Assembly: GCA_050331815.1 (NCBI GenBank)
Contig: JBHJGM010000003.1
Location: 186,001-250,000 of the forward strand
Reading direction: 5' to 3'
Length of the DNA stretch: 64,000 nt
Origin: JBHJGM01 sp050331815
GTDB lineage: Bacteria > Verrucomicrobiota > Verrucomicrobiia > Opitutales > JBHJGM01
The notes under the pieces were generated by a model. That model saw only the letters and a list, made by a program, of their open reading frames with translations, did not search any database and was not told the DNA's origin. The position numbers and the translations under genes were made by a program. The stretch's first letter is position 1; each line of letters starts with the position of its first letter. Shown in pieces: positions 35,598 through 44,645 of the stretch.

Positions 35598-36712
35598 ATG
35601 TGCGTTTCGTCGCTTCCTCGTATGCACCTCCTTGCTGTTCTTCGAACGAGCGGCCTGCTCGCGCTGAGTAGCCTTTTTGCGTCGAGCCCCACGCATGCGC
35701 AGGACTTTATTGGCAGTCCTTTTTACGACTTTGAGTTGATCGTCACCGAGGGCGATTTCGTGACGGGAGCGGCGGGTTCACGCGACTTGTAGGTGGTGGA
35801 GATCCTTCCGGAGTCGACGGTCAACGTGAATGGCGAAGCGGTCGCAGCAGCCGACGTGATCGACCCGACTCAGTCGGCACTCGTCGAGCAAATGCTCTCG
35901 CGCATTCCGGGCAGGCCGTCTCCCTTCTACCTGCTGAGCTACTTCGAAGAACAATATAAGACCGGTGGTGGCATCGCACCCCTCGACGTACAGATCAACG
36001 ACATGGGCGATCTGATGTTCCTCAGCTCGTTTGAACCGGCCATCGCATTGGGGGCTCAGGATCTGGAGCCGCCGCTCTCGCGCAGAGACCTTAATATCAT
36101 CGAAGCGGACGTGCCCGGAAAAATCATTCCCGACGGCACGACCCGGCCTACGGGCTCGGGCGTCGGGTGGCGCGGGCATCCACTGGTGAGCTGTGGTACT
36201 TCGCAGACGACGGCGCGCCTGCCTTGGCGCTGCGCAAGCTCAACCCCTCGGTCACCTCTCCCTTTGAAAAGTGGCTCGACGAAACCACCACACTTGTTGG
36301 TACCGACCGTGACCCCAAGCTCGACCCCAACAACAACACCCAGACCACCGGCTTTGATTACGCCACCGGCCTGGATGCCGATACCCCGCGCACCCCAGCA
36401 ATGACTACCTCATTTGCCCTGATCGATGCGGTCAGCAACACCGCCACCTTTACCTGCCCGCGCTGGCGCGATTTTGAGGCCCGGGCGCTGGACTATCAGG
36501 TGATGGTCTCCACCGACCTGGTCAGTTGGACTGATTTCCCCCTCTCGGATGTGGATGTGCGCGTACTTTCGGAAGATTTCGAGGAGGTTGCGGTGGAGAT
36601 CGTTTTTCCCACGCTTGGGGGGTCCGGCCCAAGGCTTTTCGCGTCTAGTGGTGAGAGCCAGCGAGACGCCCTAAATCACCGTTGCTTTCGTCCAGGGACC
36701 AAAACGGCATAG
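35598..36712 (+). pseudogene. Decayed gene for an exported protein
   Basis: A signal peptide (LALSSLFASSPTHAQ) starts a frame that hits TAG at 35790-35792. The same frame resumes at once (VVEILPESTVNVNG) and stays protein-like until about 36160. There the sense shifts to another frame, which continues as ARASTGELWYFADDGAPALAL up to about 36640. At that point a further shift would restore a normal-looking end (RLVVRASETP, stop at 36672-36674) instead of the present tail ending at 36712. The segment YQVMVSTDLVSWTDF is the verrucomicrobial secreted-protein motif seen in other genes here. One stop plus two shifts points to a real pseudogene, though sequencing error cannot be excluded. Confidence 0.7.
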
Positions 36713-36791
36713 GCCCGCCGCCCATTGTCGTGGACTCATTTTCAGGCCAACAGAGTTGTCGCCTTTGCAGGGAGCAGCTCTTTTGCAATGT

Positions 36792-37637
36792 TCATTCTGT
36801 TTCCCGTCCGAGAATCTGAAGGACGACAGCCGTCATATTGTCGCGACTGGTGAAAGCGGCTTCGTTGATCAGGCGACGAGGCGGGAACAGGTCGATGTCG
36901 CGCGGACACGGTTCACGAACCAACCCGTCGATTTTGGACGCACTGACTCCGTCGGTGACGCCATCCGTGCAAAGCACGAACCAGTCTCCTGGCTCAAAGA
37001 GGATGGTGCCGAGTTGGGGTTGGATAGTCTGAATTTTTCCGCCGAGGGCCATCTGCAACGCTGCCTTTGCCGGATGCCGGCGTGCTTGGAGCTCACTGAG
37101 TTTGCCCTGACGCACCAGCCAGCCCACGTGCGTGTGGTCGTGCGTGAACTGGTGAATCGGGTTGTTGGAAGGGAGATGATAGATGCGGCTGTCGCCGGCG
37201 TGACCGAAATACGCCTTCTCCGGAGTGAACCAAATCAGGCTGAGCGTGGCACCCATTCCTGCGGTTTCCTCGTAGGCCCGACCCAGGTTGACCATCTCCC
37301 GGTGTGAACGGGTAAAAAGCTCATCGAGGAAGTCCTCGCCACCGCGTTGAAAACCTGTTGCCTTCAGGCGGAAACTGCTGGGAAGCAATTCGGTGATTTT
37401 ATCCACGGCGATTTGACTGGCGAACTCGCCGGCCTGGGACCCTCCCATACCATCACTGACGGCGAATACGAAATCGCCATTTTTGAAGAATCCCTCCCCC
37501 TGATTGCCGAGACGAAACACCTCGTGGCCATCAAGAGACAAACCCAGAAAAGCGTCTTCGTTTTTCTTGCGGAATCGACCACGGTCGGTGAGACCCCACC
37601 AGCGGATTCCAGCGGCTGGTTTTGCCAAGTCGCTCAT
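36792..37637 (-). CDS. PP2C-family serine/threonine protein phosphatase
   Basis: 281 residues with the full set of PP2C metal-binding motifs: RGRFRKKNEDAF (E27-D28), SDGMGG (61-66), GHAGDSR (145-151), TDGVTDG (224-230) and SRDNMT (D266). No transmembrane or FHA domain is present, so it acts in the cytoplasm. Its start overlaps the stop of the kinase-like gene upstream by 4 bases (ATGA), so kinase and phosphatase are co-translated and probably act on a common target. Confidence 0.92.
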   Translation of the reverse strand: MSDLAKPAAGIRWWGLTDRGRFRKKNEDAFLGLSLDGHEVFRLGNQGEGFFKNGDFVFAVSDGMGGSQAGEFASQIAVDKITELLPSSFRLKATGFQRGGEDFLDELFTRSHREMVNLGRAYEETAGMGATLSLIWFTPEKAYFGHAGDSRIYHLPSNNPIHQFTHDHTHVGWLVRQGKLSELQARRHPAKAALQMALGGKIQTIQPQLGTILFEPGDWFVLCTDGVTDGVSASKIDGLVREPCPRDIDLFPPRRLINEAAFTSRDNMTAVVLQILGRETE

Positions 37638-38077
37638 TCCGTAATTCGCCGTCGCTGCGTTTGACGGCGATAAGCCTCAACGTTTTCGACGACCAGGCCC
37701 TCACCGGTCTCAAGAATTGTGGCAAACTCGAAATCGATCAGGCAAAACCGACCCAGATGTGGGCTGTAGGTGACGTTGCGTACGAAAGCGTCCTCATGGC
37801 GCACCCCGTACGTTTCCAGTTCAGCAAAGAGCTTCTGGAGCCGTTCGTGGCTAATTTTATCCACAACCTGCCCGCAGTTGCTGGTAATTAAGGCGGGGAT
37901 TTCCGGGTCTTCACCCAGCACCCGCGGAACGAACGGGCAGTTTTTCGCCTCCAGATAGCGCAGGACACGGCGCTCATTCTCGAATCGTTCGACCGCCATG
38001 GGCCCAGCGAATTCCTTGGTCACGCGCCCGTCGAAGGCCACTCGTACACGGGCCTGCTTGGTGTCCTTGATATCCAT
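37634..38077 (-). CDS. Minimal protein-kinase-like protein
   Basis: 147 residues from the ATG at 38077; an upstream frame to 38155 looks non-coding. The core of a kinase fold is visible: a possible ATP-site Lys (K21, VTKEFAG) and a helix-C Glu (E35, RFENERRVL). The catalytic loop is HEDAFVRN (D96, N101), and the magnesium Asp is in IDFEFA (D115, in place of DFG). No glycine-rich loop is obvious, and the chain ends about 30 residues after D115, so the activation segment and most of the C-lobe are missing. Coupling to PP2C suggests a switch pair. The divergent neighbour is glutamine synthetase. Confidence 0.7.
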   Translation of the reverse strand: MDIKDTKQARVRVAFDGRVTKEFAGPMAVERFENERRVLRYLEAKNCPFVPRVLGEDPEIPALITSNCGQVVDKISHERLQKLFAELETYGVRHEDAFVRNVTYSPHLGRFCLIDFEFATILETGEGLVVENVEAYRRQTQRRRITE

Positions 38078-38258
38078 TTTTCTATACCAAATCGGAGCCT
38101 CGAAGCTGTGCACATCTGTTCGTCTGCCAAGAAAAGATAGCCTTCGGGCTGGCACAATGGCTGCTCGGGAGGTGTTTTTCGATAGCTAAAGACTCCGTGC
38201 ACTGAGCATACCCAGTAACGTGAGTGTTCAACCATTTTTTAACTCATAAAGAACTCCT

Positions 38259-39272
38259 ATGGCTAAATACAAACTCGAATACATTTGGCTCGACGGCTAC
38301 ACGCCCGTTCCCAACCTGCGCGGCAAAACGCGTCTGGCGAGCGAGGCGCCCAAGAGCATCGACGATCTCCCCGAATGGGGCTTTGACGGCAGCTCGACGC
38401 GGCAGGCCGAAGGAGGTGACTCCGACTGCATGCTCAAGCCGGTAGCCCTTTATCCAGACATCGGCCGCGACGATCATTCTTTCATCGTCATGAGCGAGGT
38501 GATGCTGCCAGACGGCTCGCCGCACCCCTCGAACATGCGCGCCACCATCGTCGACGATCCCGACGCCTGGTTTGGCCTCGAGCAAGAATACTTCCTCTTC
38601 CATGACAAGCGTCCGCTGGGATGGCCCGTCGATGGCTATCCTGACCCACAGGGCGAATACTACACCGGCGTCGGCTACGCGAACGTCGGCGATGTTGCTC
38701 GCGAAATCGTCGACACCCATCTCGACCTCTGTCTCGCTGCTGGCATCAACCACGAAGGCATCAACGCTGAGGTTGCCAAAGGTCAGTGGGAGTTTCAGAT
38801 CTTCGCCAAAGGCTCCAAGAAGTGCGCCGACGATGTCTGGGTCGCACGGTTCCTGCTCATGCGTCTGTGCGAAAAGTACAAAGTTGATGTCGAATGGCAT
38901 TGTAAGCCTTTCCTAGGTGACTGGAACGGCTCAGGCATGCACTGCAACTTCTCGACCAAGTACCTGCGCGAAACCGGCGGAAAGGATTACTTCCTCAAGC
39001 TCATGGACGCCTTCGAGAAAAACAAGGACGAGCACATCGCCGCCTACGGCCCGGACAACCACTTGCGACTCACCGGCCTGCACGAAACCCAGTCCATCGA
39101 CAAGTTTAGCTGGGGTGTGGCTGATCGCGGTGCTTCCATCCGCGTACCCCACAGCTTCGTCAAGAACGATTATAAGGGCTACCTCGAGGATCGTCGGCCC
39201 AATTCTCAGGGCGACCCTTATCAGATCTGTTCGCGAGTGCTGCGCACCATCGCGGAAGTGCCTCAGGGCTGA
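38259..39272 (+). CDS. glnII: Glutamine synthetase, type II (eukaryotic-like)
   Basis: 337 residues, the short GSII length. It opens KYKLEYIWLDGYTPVPNLRGKTR and shows the GSII hallmarks WGFDGSSTRQA, FGLEQEYFLF, GINAEVAKGQWEFQI, WNGSGMHCNFST and DRGASIRVP. It condenses ammonia and glutamate using ATP in the cytoplasm. GSII is normal in plants, rhizobia and some Verrucomicrobia and lacks the adenylylation site of type I enzymes. It is divergent from the kinase/phosphatase pair (181-base gap) and followed by a strong terminator, so it is monocistronic. Confidence 0.95.
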   Translation: MAKYKLEYIWLDGYTPVPNLRGKTRLASEAPKSIDDLPEWGFDGSSTRQAEGGDSDCMLKPVALYPDIGRDDHSFIVMSEVMLPDGSPHPSNMRATIVDDPDAWFGLEQEYFLFHDKRPLGWPVDGYPDPQGEYYTGVGYANVGDVAREIVDTHLDLCLAAGINHEGINAEVAKGQWEFQIFAKGSKKCADDVWVARFLLMRLCEKYKVDVEWHCKPFLGDWNGSGMHCNFSTKYLRETGGKDYFLKLMDAFEKNKDEHIAAYGPDNHLRLTGLHETQSIDKFSWGVADRGASIRVPHSFVKNDYKGYLEDRRPNSQGDPYQICSRVLRTIAEVPQG

Positions 39273-39301
39273 ACCCGCCGCTTCGGGCGATATTTATCAA
39301 G

Positions 39302-39337
39302 GGCGGCGTTCTCGGTTCCGGGGACGCCGTCTTTTTT
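39302..39337 (+). terminator. Rho-independent terminator of glutamine synthetase
   Basis: GGCGGCGT pairs with ACGCCGTC (one G-T pair), extended by weaker inner pairs around a GGTTCC loop and followed by six Ts. It starts 30 bases after the stop. Confidence 0.85.
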
Positions 39338-39447
39338 AGTTTAACCAGGAAGCACGGCCCAAGCTGAGTGGGCTGGAAACTAAGATTAACGACTCAGGCA
39401 TCCAGAACCTCCGAAACCCACGGAAGACAAGTTTACTCAAACGCGCG

Positions 39448-39522
39448 GGTGGTAAACCGGATTTGAACCGGCGACCCCTGGTACCACAAACCAGTGCTCT
39501 AACCAACTGAGCTATTACCACC
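39448..39522 (-). tRNA. tRNA-His (GTG anticodon)
   Basis: The minus strand reads GGTGGTAATAGCTCAGTTGG, then an anticodon stem CTGGT, loop TTGTGGT and ACCAG, and a T-arm GCCGG-TTCAAAT-CCGGT. The acceptor end is TTACCAC followed by the discriminator C. The GTG anticodon, the extra 5' G and C73 identify histidine. The acceptor stem is fully paired. CCA is not encoded and must be added after transcription. Confidence 0.95.
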
Positions 39523-39589
39523 GTAGCAGGCGGCCTGGAGCCGCTATCAAGAGTCTAGGTTGCTACCTGGGTGACGTGTTGTCAATGGC

Positions 39590-40273
39590 TCAGCGTCGGC
39601 GCAGGGCGGCGGGAATAGGCAGCACCGATTCGCCCACGACCGCGTAGGCTTGGTCGTCTGCTTGCGGGCGCTGGGTGGCTGTACCCGTAAAGCTGCCAAA
39701 AGCCGGAAGCACGATGCCACGGCTCCTGACGTGAAAGGCGGGCGCGGTGATGGATTCGCGTCCGCCCAGCCGAACCCGGACCGACGGGTGCACGTGCCCA
39801 GCCAGCCAGACGGGTCCTTCGACGTAAGTCCCTCTAGGCGGAAAGTGGCGCAGGTGCAGCCCGTTCCAGGGGTGGGGCTCCGGATGCATCTCTAGCGCCC
39901 ACTCGGGCGGCCAGGCGCGCAGCCGCCGGTCGTGATTGCCCAGCACCAGCGTCACCGGTATGGCCGCATGCGTCTGCCTCCAGCGTACGAAGGTTTCGGT
40001 TACGTGACCGGGCACCCCTTGCGCGGCATGAAACAGATCGCCGAGCACCACCAGTAGCCGCACGTCCCATCGCTCGACCAACTTGCTGATGCGTGCCAAA
40101 TCCGTTTCGGTGCTGCCTTCGGGCAGGGGGATGCCCTCGTTGCGAAAGGTCGCTGTTTTGCCCAGGTGCAGATCAGCCACAAAAAGCGTACGGCTGTGCG
40201 GTTCCAGGACCGCCTTTTCCGCCAGCAAAATAAAGACGTGCCCGCCCACTTCGATCTCCACTGTTTTCACCAC
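39590..40273 (-). CDS. pdeM: Ligase-associated DNA damage response endonuclease PdeM
   Basis: 227 residues with calcineurin-type metallophosphoesterase motifs in order: VADLHLGK, VLGDLFHA, LVLGNHDRR and LAGHVHPSV. This size and sequence match PdeM, which accompanies an Lhr-like helicase, a DNA ligase and an MBL-fold exonuclease in a predicted repair cluster. Its start overlaps the helicase stop by 7 bases, so they are co-expressed. Ligase and exonuclease are not adjacent here. Confidence 0.85.
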   Translation of the reverse strand: MVKTVEIEVGGHVFILLAEKAVLEPHSRTLFVADLHLGKTATFRNEGIPLPEGSTETDLARISKLVERWDVRLLVVLGDLFHAAQGVPGHVTETFVRWRQTHAAIPVTLVLGNHDRRLRAWPPEWALEMHPEPHPWNGLHLRHFPPRGTYVEGPVWLAGHVHPSVRVRLGGRESITAPAFHVRSRGIVLPAFGSFTGTATQRPQADDQAYAVVGESVLPIPAALRRR

Positions 40274-42717
40274 ACCACAGCTTCAGCAGCTTCCTCGAGT
40301 TGGGCAACCATCTCGCGAACGCGCGCTTCCCACGATTCTGAAGTCAGGCGCTGCGAAAGCTGATCGGCCCAAAGCGGAAAACACAGCGGCGTCAGTTTTT
40401 TGGGGGACTTCAACCGGATGGGCAGCGCAACGAGCCGGTCGATGGTCGCGCTCAGGCGGGTCAACTCCAGCTGCCGGTCCAGGATCTCGCGCTTGGCCTG
40501 ATCGAGCAGCAGGTTCTGCGGATCGTAGCGCTCGAAAACCTCGTAGATGAGCCCGCTGGAAGCCTGCAACTCACGGTTGCCTTTGCGCTGGCCCGGGAAG
40601 CCTTGCAGCACCAACCCCGCCACTCGGGCCACTTCGCGAAACTGCCGACGCGCCAACTCGGCAGCGTTCATGCAGGAGAGCAAGTGGTCGAGTAATTCAT
40701 CGGGCGTCAGCAGGTTGCGTATCAGCTCTTCGGATACATCGAATTTCTTGCGCGCCTGCAGGGAGAAGCCGTAGTCATTGGCGGTGATGCGCAGGGTCAG
40801 GGGCTGCTGGCGGCTGAGCCTCCAGGCGGCCAGCGTGGCCAGGCCTTCGTTTACCAGCCGCCCGGCAAAGCTGTAGCAAAACAGCAGCGAAACGCCTTTC
40901 ACCCGGGCTGCTTCGCACAGGAAACGGTCGCGCGTTGGCAGCTCGGACCACTCACGTTGCACCAGCAGAATTTCCCTGGCGTGCCGCATCTCCGGACCGT
41001 CGAAAGTGTCTGCGTCGGCTTCCTCCATCTTGCGGCAGACGGCCTCGGCCAGTTCCGTCGAAAGCGGTGAGCGGCCTCCCTGCCAGGAGGGGACCGCGCC
41101 GCGTCCCTTCGAGCTGGCTTGGCGCACCTGGGCAACCAACCCTTTGATGCGGATCAGTTGAAGCTGTCGACCGGCGAAGGTGAAGCGGTCGCCAGGGCTG
41201 AGCCTTGAGATAAAGTACTCCTCCACCGTGCCCAGGGTGCGCCCGCCCGCCAGTTTCACGGCTACTGCGCTGTCGCTGGTAATGGTGCCAATGCTCATGC
41301 GGTGCCTGCGCGCGATGCGTTCATTCGCCACGAAGTACCTTCCATTTTCGCGGCTCAGGCGGTGATAGTCCGGGTAGGCCTGCAGGGCGTCCCCGCCGGT
41401 GTGGGAAAAGTCTACCGCCCACTTCCATTCGTCATCGGTCAGGTCGGCGTAGGCATGGGTGGAGCGTACCTCGCGCAGCAATGCATCGTGCTTGAAGCCC
41501 GTCCCGAGGGCACAGGTAACCAGGTGCTGCAGGAGCACATCCAAGGGGCGGATCAAGGGGCGCCGAGCTTCGATCTCTCCGCGTTCCATCGCATCGCGCG
41601 CGGCGGCAAACTCGACCAGCTCAAACGCGTTGGTCGGTGCCCCAACAATCCGGCTGACCGAGCCCGGCTGGTGGCCGCTGCGCCCCGCGCGCTGGGTCAG
41701 GCGGGCGATGCCTTTGGGGCTGCCGACCTGCAATACCTGGTCCACGGGCGTAAAATCCACCCCCAGATCCAGGCTGCTGGTGCAGACAACTGCCCGGAGT
41801 TTTCCGGCGGCCAAATCCGCTTCGACCGCGTCGCGTTCTTCGCGCTCCAGCGAGCCGTGGTGTATGGCCAGCACGTCCTTCCAGTCGGGGCGCGCCCGCA
41901 AGAGCGCCTGAAACCAGGCCTCGGTTTGCGAACGGGTGTTGGTAAAGACGAGACTGGTCCGCGCCTGCTCCAGGCTTTCGACCACTTCGTCCAGCAGCTT
42001 CAACCCCAGGTGGCCCGACCAGGGGAACGTCTCCATCTCGCTGGGCAAGAGCGTTTCGATCACGATTTTTTTGTCGAAGCGTCCGCGTATGAGCCGGCCT
42101 TGTGCCTGCTCGGAGCCCAGCAGGACCGCCAGTGCCTCGTCGAGATTGCCGAGGGTCGCCGAGAGTCCCCAGGTGCGCAGCTTTGGAAACCAGTCGCGCA
42201 AACGGGCCAGTGCCAACTCGGTCTGGACCCCGCGCTTGGTTCCCAGCAACTCGTGCCACTCATCGACTACGGTTGCTTCCAGTGTGGCAAAGGCGTCACG
42301 GGTTTCTGGATACGAAAGCAGGAGCGAGAGGCTTTCCGGGGTCGTGACCAGCGCGGTCGGGTAGCGTTGGCGCTGACGTTTCTTTGCCGACGCGGAGGTG
42401 TCTCCGGTGCGTTTCTCCACCAGGACCGGCAAACCCAGCTCGGTGGCCGGGCGCTGCAGGGCCTGCACGGTGTCTCCGGCGAGAGCGCGCAGCGGGGTGA
42501 TCCAGAGCACTTTTAGCGGCACCGCCTCCGTGGGCTTCGAGCGAATGATCTCCAGCAGCGGCCCGCCCCAGGCGGCCAGCGTCTTGCCCAGGCCGGTGGG
42601 CGCGTGAATCAGCCCCGACTCGCCATCACGAAAGGCCTTCCAGGTTTGCTTCTGAAAGGTGAAGGGTTTCCAACCCTGTCCGGTGAACCAGCCGTTGAAC
42701 TGTTGCTGTGGTGTCAC
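40267..42717 (-). CDS. Ligase-associated DEXH-box DNA helicase (Lhr-core type)
   Basis: 816 residues, normal for the family. Walker A APTGLGKT (39-46), motif Ia TPLRALA, motif II DEWH (about 150-153), motif III SATLGN, helicase-C motifs VVCTSSLDLGVDF and GRSGHQPG, then the Lhr winged-helix and core domains. It is the upstream gene of a two-gene operon with pdeM and takes part in a predicted DNA damage response. The promoter should lie between 42718 and the divergent moaA region. Confidence 0.92.
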   Translation of the reverse strand: MTPQQQFNGWFTGQGWKPFTFQKQTWKAFRDGESGLIHAPTGLGKTLAAWGGPLLEIIRSKPTEAVPLKVLWITPLRALAGDTVQALQRPATELGLPVLVEKRTGDTSASAKKRQRQRYPTALVTTPESLSLLLSYPETRDAFATLEATVVDEWHELLGTKRGVQTELALARLRDWFPKLRTWGLSATLGNLDEALAVLLGSEQAQGRLIRGRFDKKIVIETLLPSEMETFPWSGHLGLKLLDEVVESLEQARTSLVFTNTRSQTEAWFQALLRARPDWKDVLAIHHGSLEREERDAVEADLAAGKLRAVVCTSSLDLGVDFTPVDQVLQVGSPKGIARLTQRAGRSGHQPGSVSRIVGAPTNAFELVEFAAARDAMERGEIEARRPLIRPLDVLLQHLVTCALGTGFKHDALLREVRSTHAYADLTDDEWKWAVDFSHTGGDALQAYPDYHRLSRENGRYFVANERIARRHRMSIGTITSDSAVAVKLAGGRTLGTVEEYFISRLSPGDRFTFAGRQLQLIRIKGLVAQVRQASSKGRGAVPSWQGGRSPLSTELAEAVCRKMEEADADTFDGPEMRHAREILLVQREWSELPTRDRFLCEAARVKGVSLLFCYSFAGRLVNEGLATLAAWRLSRQQPLTLRITANDYGFSLQARKKFDVSEELIRNLLTPDELLDHLLSCMNAAELARRQFREVARVAGLVLQGFPGQRKGNRELQASSGLIYEVFERYDPQNLLLDQAKREILDRQLELTRLSATIDRLVALPIRLKSPKKLTPLCFPLWADQLSQRLTSESWEARVREMVAQLEEAAEAVVW

Positions 42718-42902
42718 ACCAGCACTGAATGAACCTCCCGCGCGGCTTCAACTGCCAATTGTGTCTGCGGGCGCGGTTGGCGGCAACTTTGCACCGGCGA
42801 CCTCCAACTACCGCCCGAATCCGAGCAACGGGCCTGCCAAGGGCATTTGATAGTGTATGAGGTTGGCATTAGCCCTGCATTCGACGAACTTAAGCGCTTC
42901 GA

Positions 42903-43949
42903 ATGTCACAGACTTCCGCAGACCCGACCTCAATGTCCGCGCTGCCGGCTCCCTTACTGGATGGCCGGGGGCGTGCGCTGGAGGAACTGCGTCTTTCTGT
43001 CATCGACCAGTGCAATTTTCGTTGCCGCTACTGTCTGCCCTCAGAGCTTTTTGAGCATGGCAGCCCGTTCTTGGCGGACAAGGATCGCCTCACCCTGGAC
43101 GAGCTCGAAGCCATCGCGCGTGGGTTTATCGAGCTTGGGGTGCGCAAAATCCGCCTGACCGGCGGTGAGCCGCTACTCTTCGCCGAACTGCCCGAGCTGG
43201 TCCAACGCCTGCACGCCGCCGCCCCTGACCTTGACCTGACCCTGACCACCAATGGCCTGCGCTTGGCCACACTGATCGAGGGCTTGCGTGCGCGGGGGCT
43301 TTCGCGGGTCAACGTCAGTCTGGACGCGCTCGATCCGGCGGTGCTGCGTGCGGTCTCGGGCAGGACGATCGATCCGGAGAAAATCCTGCAGGGCATCCGC
43401 GTTGCGCGCGATTCGGGTCTGCCGGTCAAGGTCAACATGGTGGTGATGGCCGGGATCAACGAATCGCAGATCGTTGCCATGGCCCGGCGCATGCGCGACG
43501 AGGGTGTGGCCCTTCGTTACATTGAGTATATGGATGTCGGAAACTCCAACGGCTGGAGCGAGGCTGACGTCGTCCGGGGCAAAACGACTCACGCCAGACT
43601 CGCCGAAGTACTGCCCCTACAGCCTTACGCAGAAGGCCGCCTGGAGGGGGTTGCGCGGATTTGCCGCTACCTCGATGGCGCGGGGACCGTCGGCTTTATC
43701 AACTCCGTCTCGCAGCCCTTTTGTAGCGGCTGTACCCGGGCACGCGTATCCGCCGATGGTACCCTTTACGGCTGTCTTTTTGCCAACAAAGGCTTGCCCC
43801 TGCGCCCGCTGCTGCGAACCGGCAAACCCCTGGCCGAGGCGCTGATCGATTTCTGGAGCCAACGCGACGACCGCTATTCCGAACTACGCGGGCAGGACAC
43901 GGAAACCGCTACTGGTCGGCGGGCTGAAATGTGGCAGTTGGGCGGCTGA
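42903..43949 (+). CDS. moaA: GTP 3',8-cyclase MoaA
   Basis: 348 residues, normal length. The N-terminal radical-SAM cluster is CNFRCRYC (C37, C41, C44). SAM-binding LTGGEPLLF follows. The C-terminal second cluster is carried by FCSGCTRARVSADGTLYGC, and the chain ends with the catalytic Gly-Gly tail (WQLGG). It makes the first intermediate of molybdenum cofactor from GTP. No other moa/moe gene lies nearby. Together with modABC it shows that the organism makes and uses molybdenum cofactor. Confidence 0.95.
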   Translation: MSQTSADPTSMSALPAPLLDGRGRALEELRLSVIDQCNFRCRYCLPSELFEHGSPFLADKDRLTLDELEAIARGFIELGVRKIRLTGGEPLLFAELPELVQRLHAAAPDLDLTLTTNGLRLATLIEGLRARGLSRVNVSLDALDPAVLRAVSGRTIDPEKILQGIRVARDSGLPVKVNMVVMAGINESQIVAMARRMRDEGVALRYIEYMDVGNSNGWSEADVVRGKTTHARLAEVLPLQPYAEGRLEGVARICRYLDGAGTVGFINSVSQPFCSGCTRARVSADGTLYGCLFANKGLPLRPLLRTGKPLAEALIDFWSQRDDRYSELRGQDTETATGRRAEMWQLGG

Positions 43950-43969
43950 GGCGCTGAAGGCACGCGGGG

Positions 43970-44566
43970 TCAGCCCAAGTTTTTCACACAGGACTCCACC
44001 GCTTCGGGATTGATCGCTTTCAGCAGGTCCTCCACCTCGTTGACGCTGTAGCGCGGCGTGATGTGCTGCGGGCAATTCCAGTCATAGGCCTGCACCGTCA
44101 GCACCATCGCGCGTTCCACAGGTGCCCGCGTGCCCGCATGCGCTAGCTTTGCCATCAGGGCAGTGTCTGTATCTTTTTCGACTACTTTGACGTGCGCCCA
44201 GATTTTCAGCCGCTCCTGCCGGGGATAATCGACGAAGATCAAACAGGCCCGCTGATCCGCCTGGAGATTGCCGATGGAGATGTACTGCGTGTTGCCCGGA
44301 TAATCCGGAAAAGCCAGCGTGCGGTCGTCGACGACTTTTAAAAAACCCTCAGGCCCGCCACGGTGCTGTACGTAGGGCCAGCCGTTTTCGCCCACAGTGG
44401 CCATGTAAAAGCTGTTGCGGCTTTCCAAAAAGGGAATTTCGCGTTCGGTCAGCAAAAAGCGGTCGGGAGATTGTTCCACTCGGGCGTTGGGGCCGCGGCT
44501 GCCGTACTTTTCCTGGGCCGCTTTGACGCTGTCGGTGTAGGCGAAGTTGGTGAAGTTCTGGCTCAT
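43970..44566 (-). CDS. Pyridoxamine 5'-phosphate oxidase family flavoprotein
   Basis: 198 residues from the ATG at 44566; a frame to 44608 extends into the divergent promoter region. Split-barrel FMN-binding features: FYMATVGENGWPYVQHRGG, LAFPDYPGNTQYISIGNL and RACLIFVDYPRQERLKIW. This subgroup (PNPOx-like, often annotated general stress or hydrogen-peroxide related) is often found fused or adjacent to a ferredoxin reductase. Here it is divergent from one with a 79-base gap. The substrate is unknown. Confidence 0.85.
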   Translation of the reverse strand: MSQNFTNFAYTDSVKAAQEKYGSRGPNARVEQSPDRFLLTEREIPFLESRNSFYMATVGENGWPYVQHRGGPEGFLKVVDDRTLAFPDYPGNTQYISIGNLQADQRACLIFVDYPRQERLKIWAHVKVVEKDTDTALMAKLAHAGTRAPVERAMVLTVQAYDWNCPQHITPRYSVNEVEDLLKAINPEAVESCVKNLG

Positions 44567-44645
44567 ACCGCCCACGCAAAAGCGCAACACTTGTGTGGTC
44601 AACGGCAACCGGATTTGTTACATAAAAATAGAACTGCCTCTTCTC

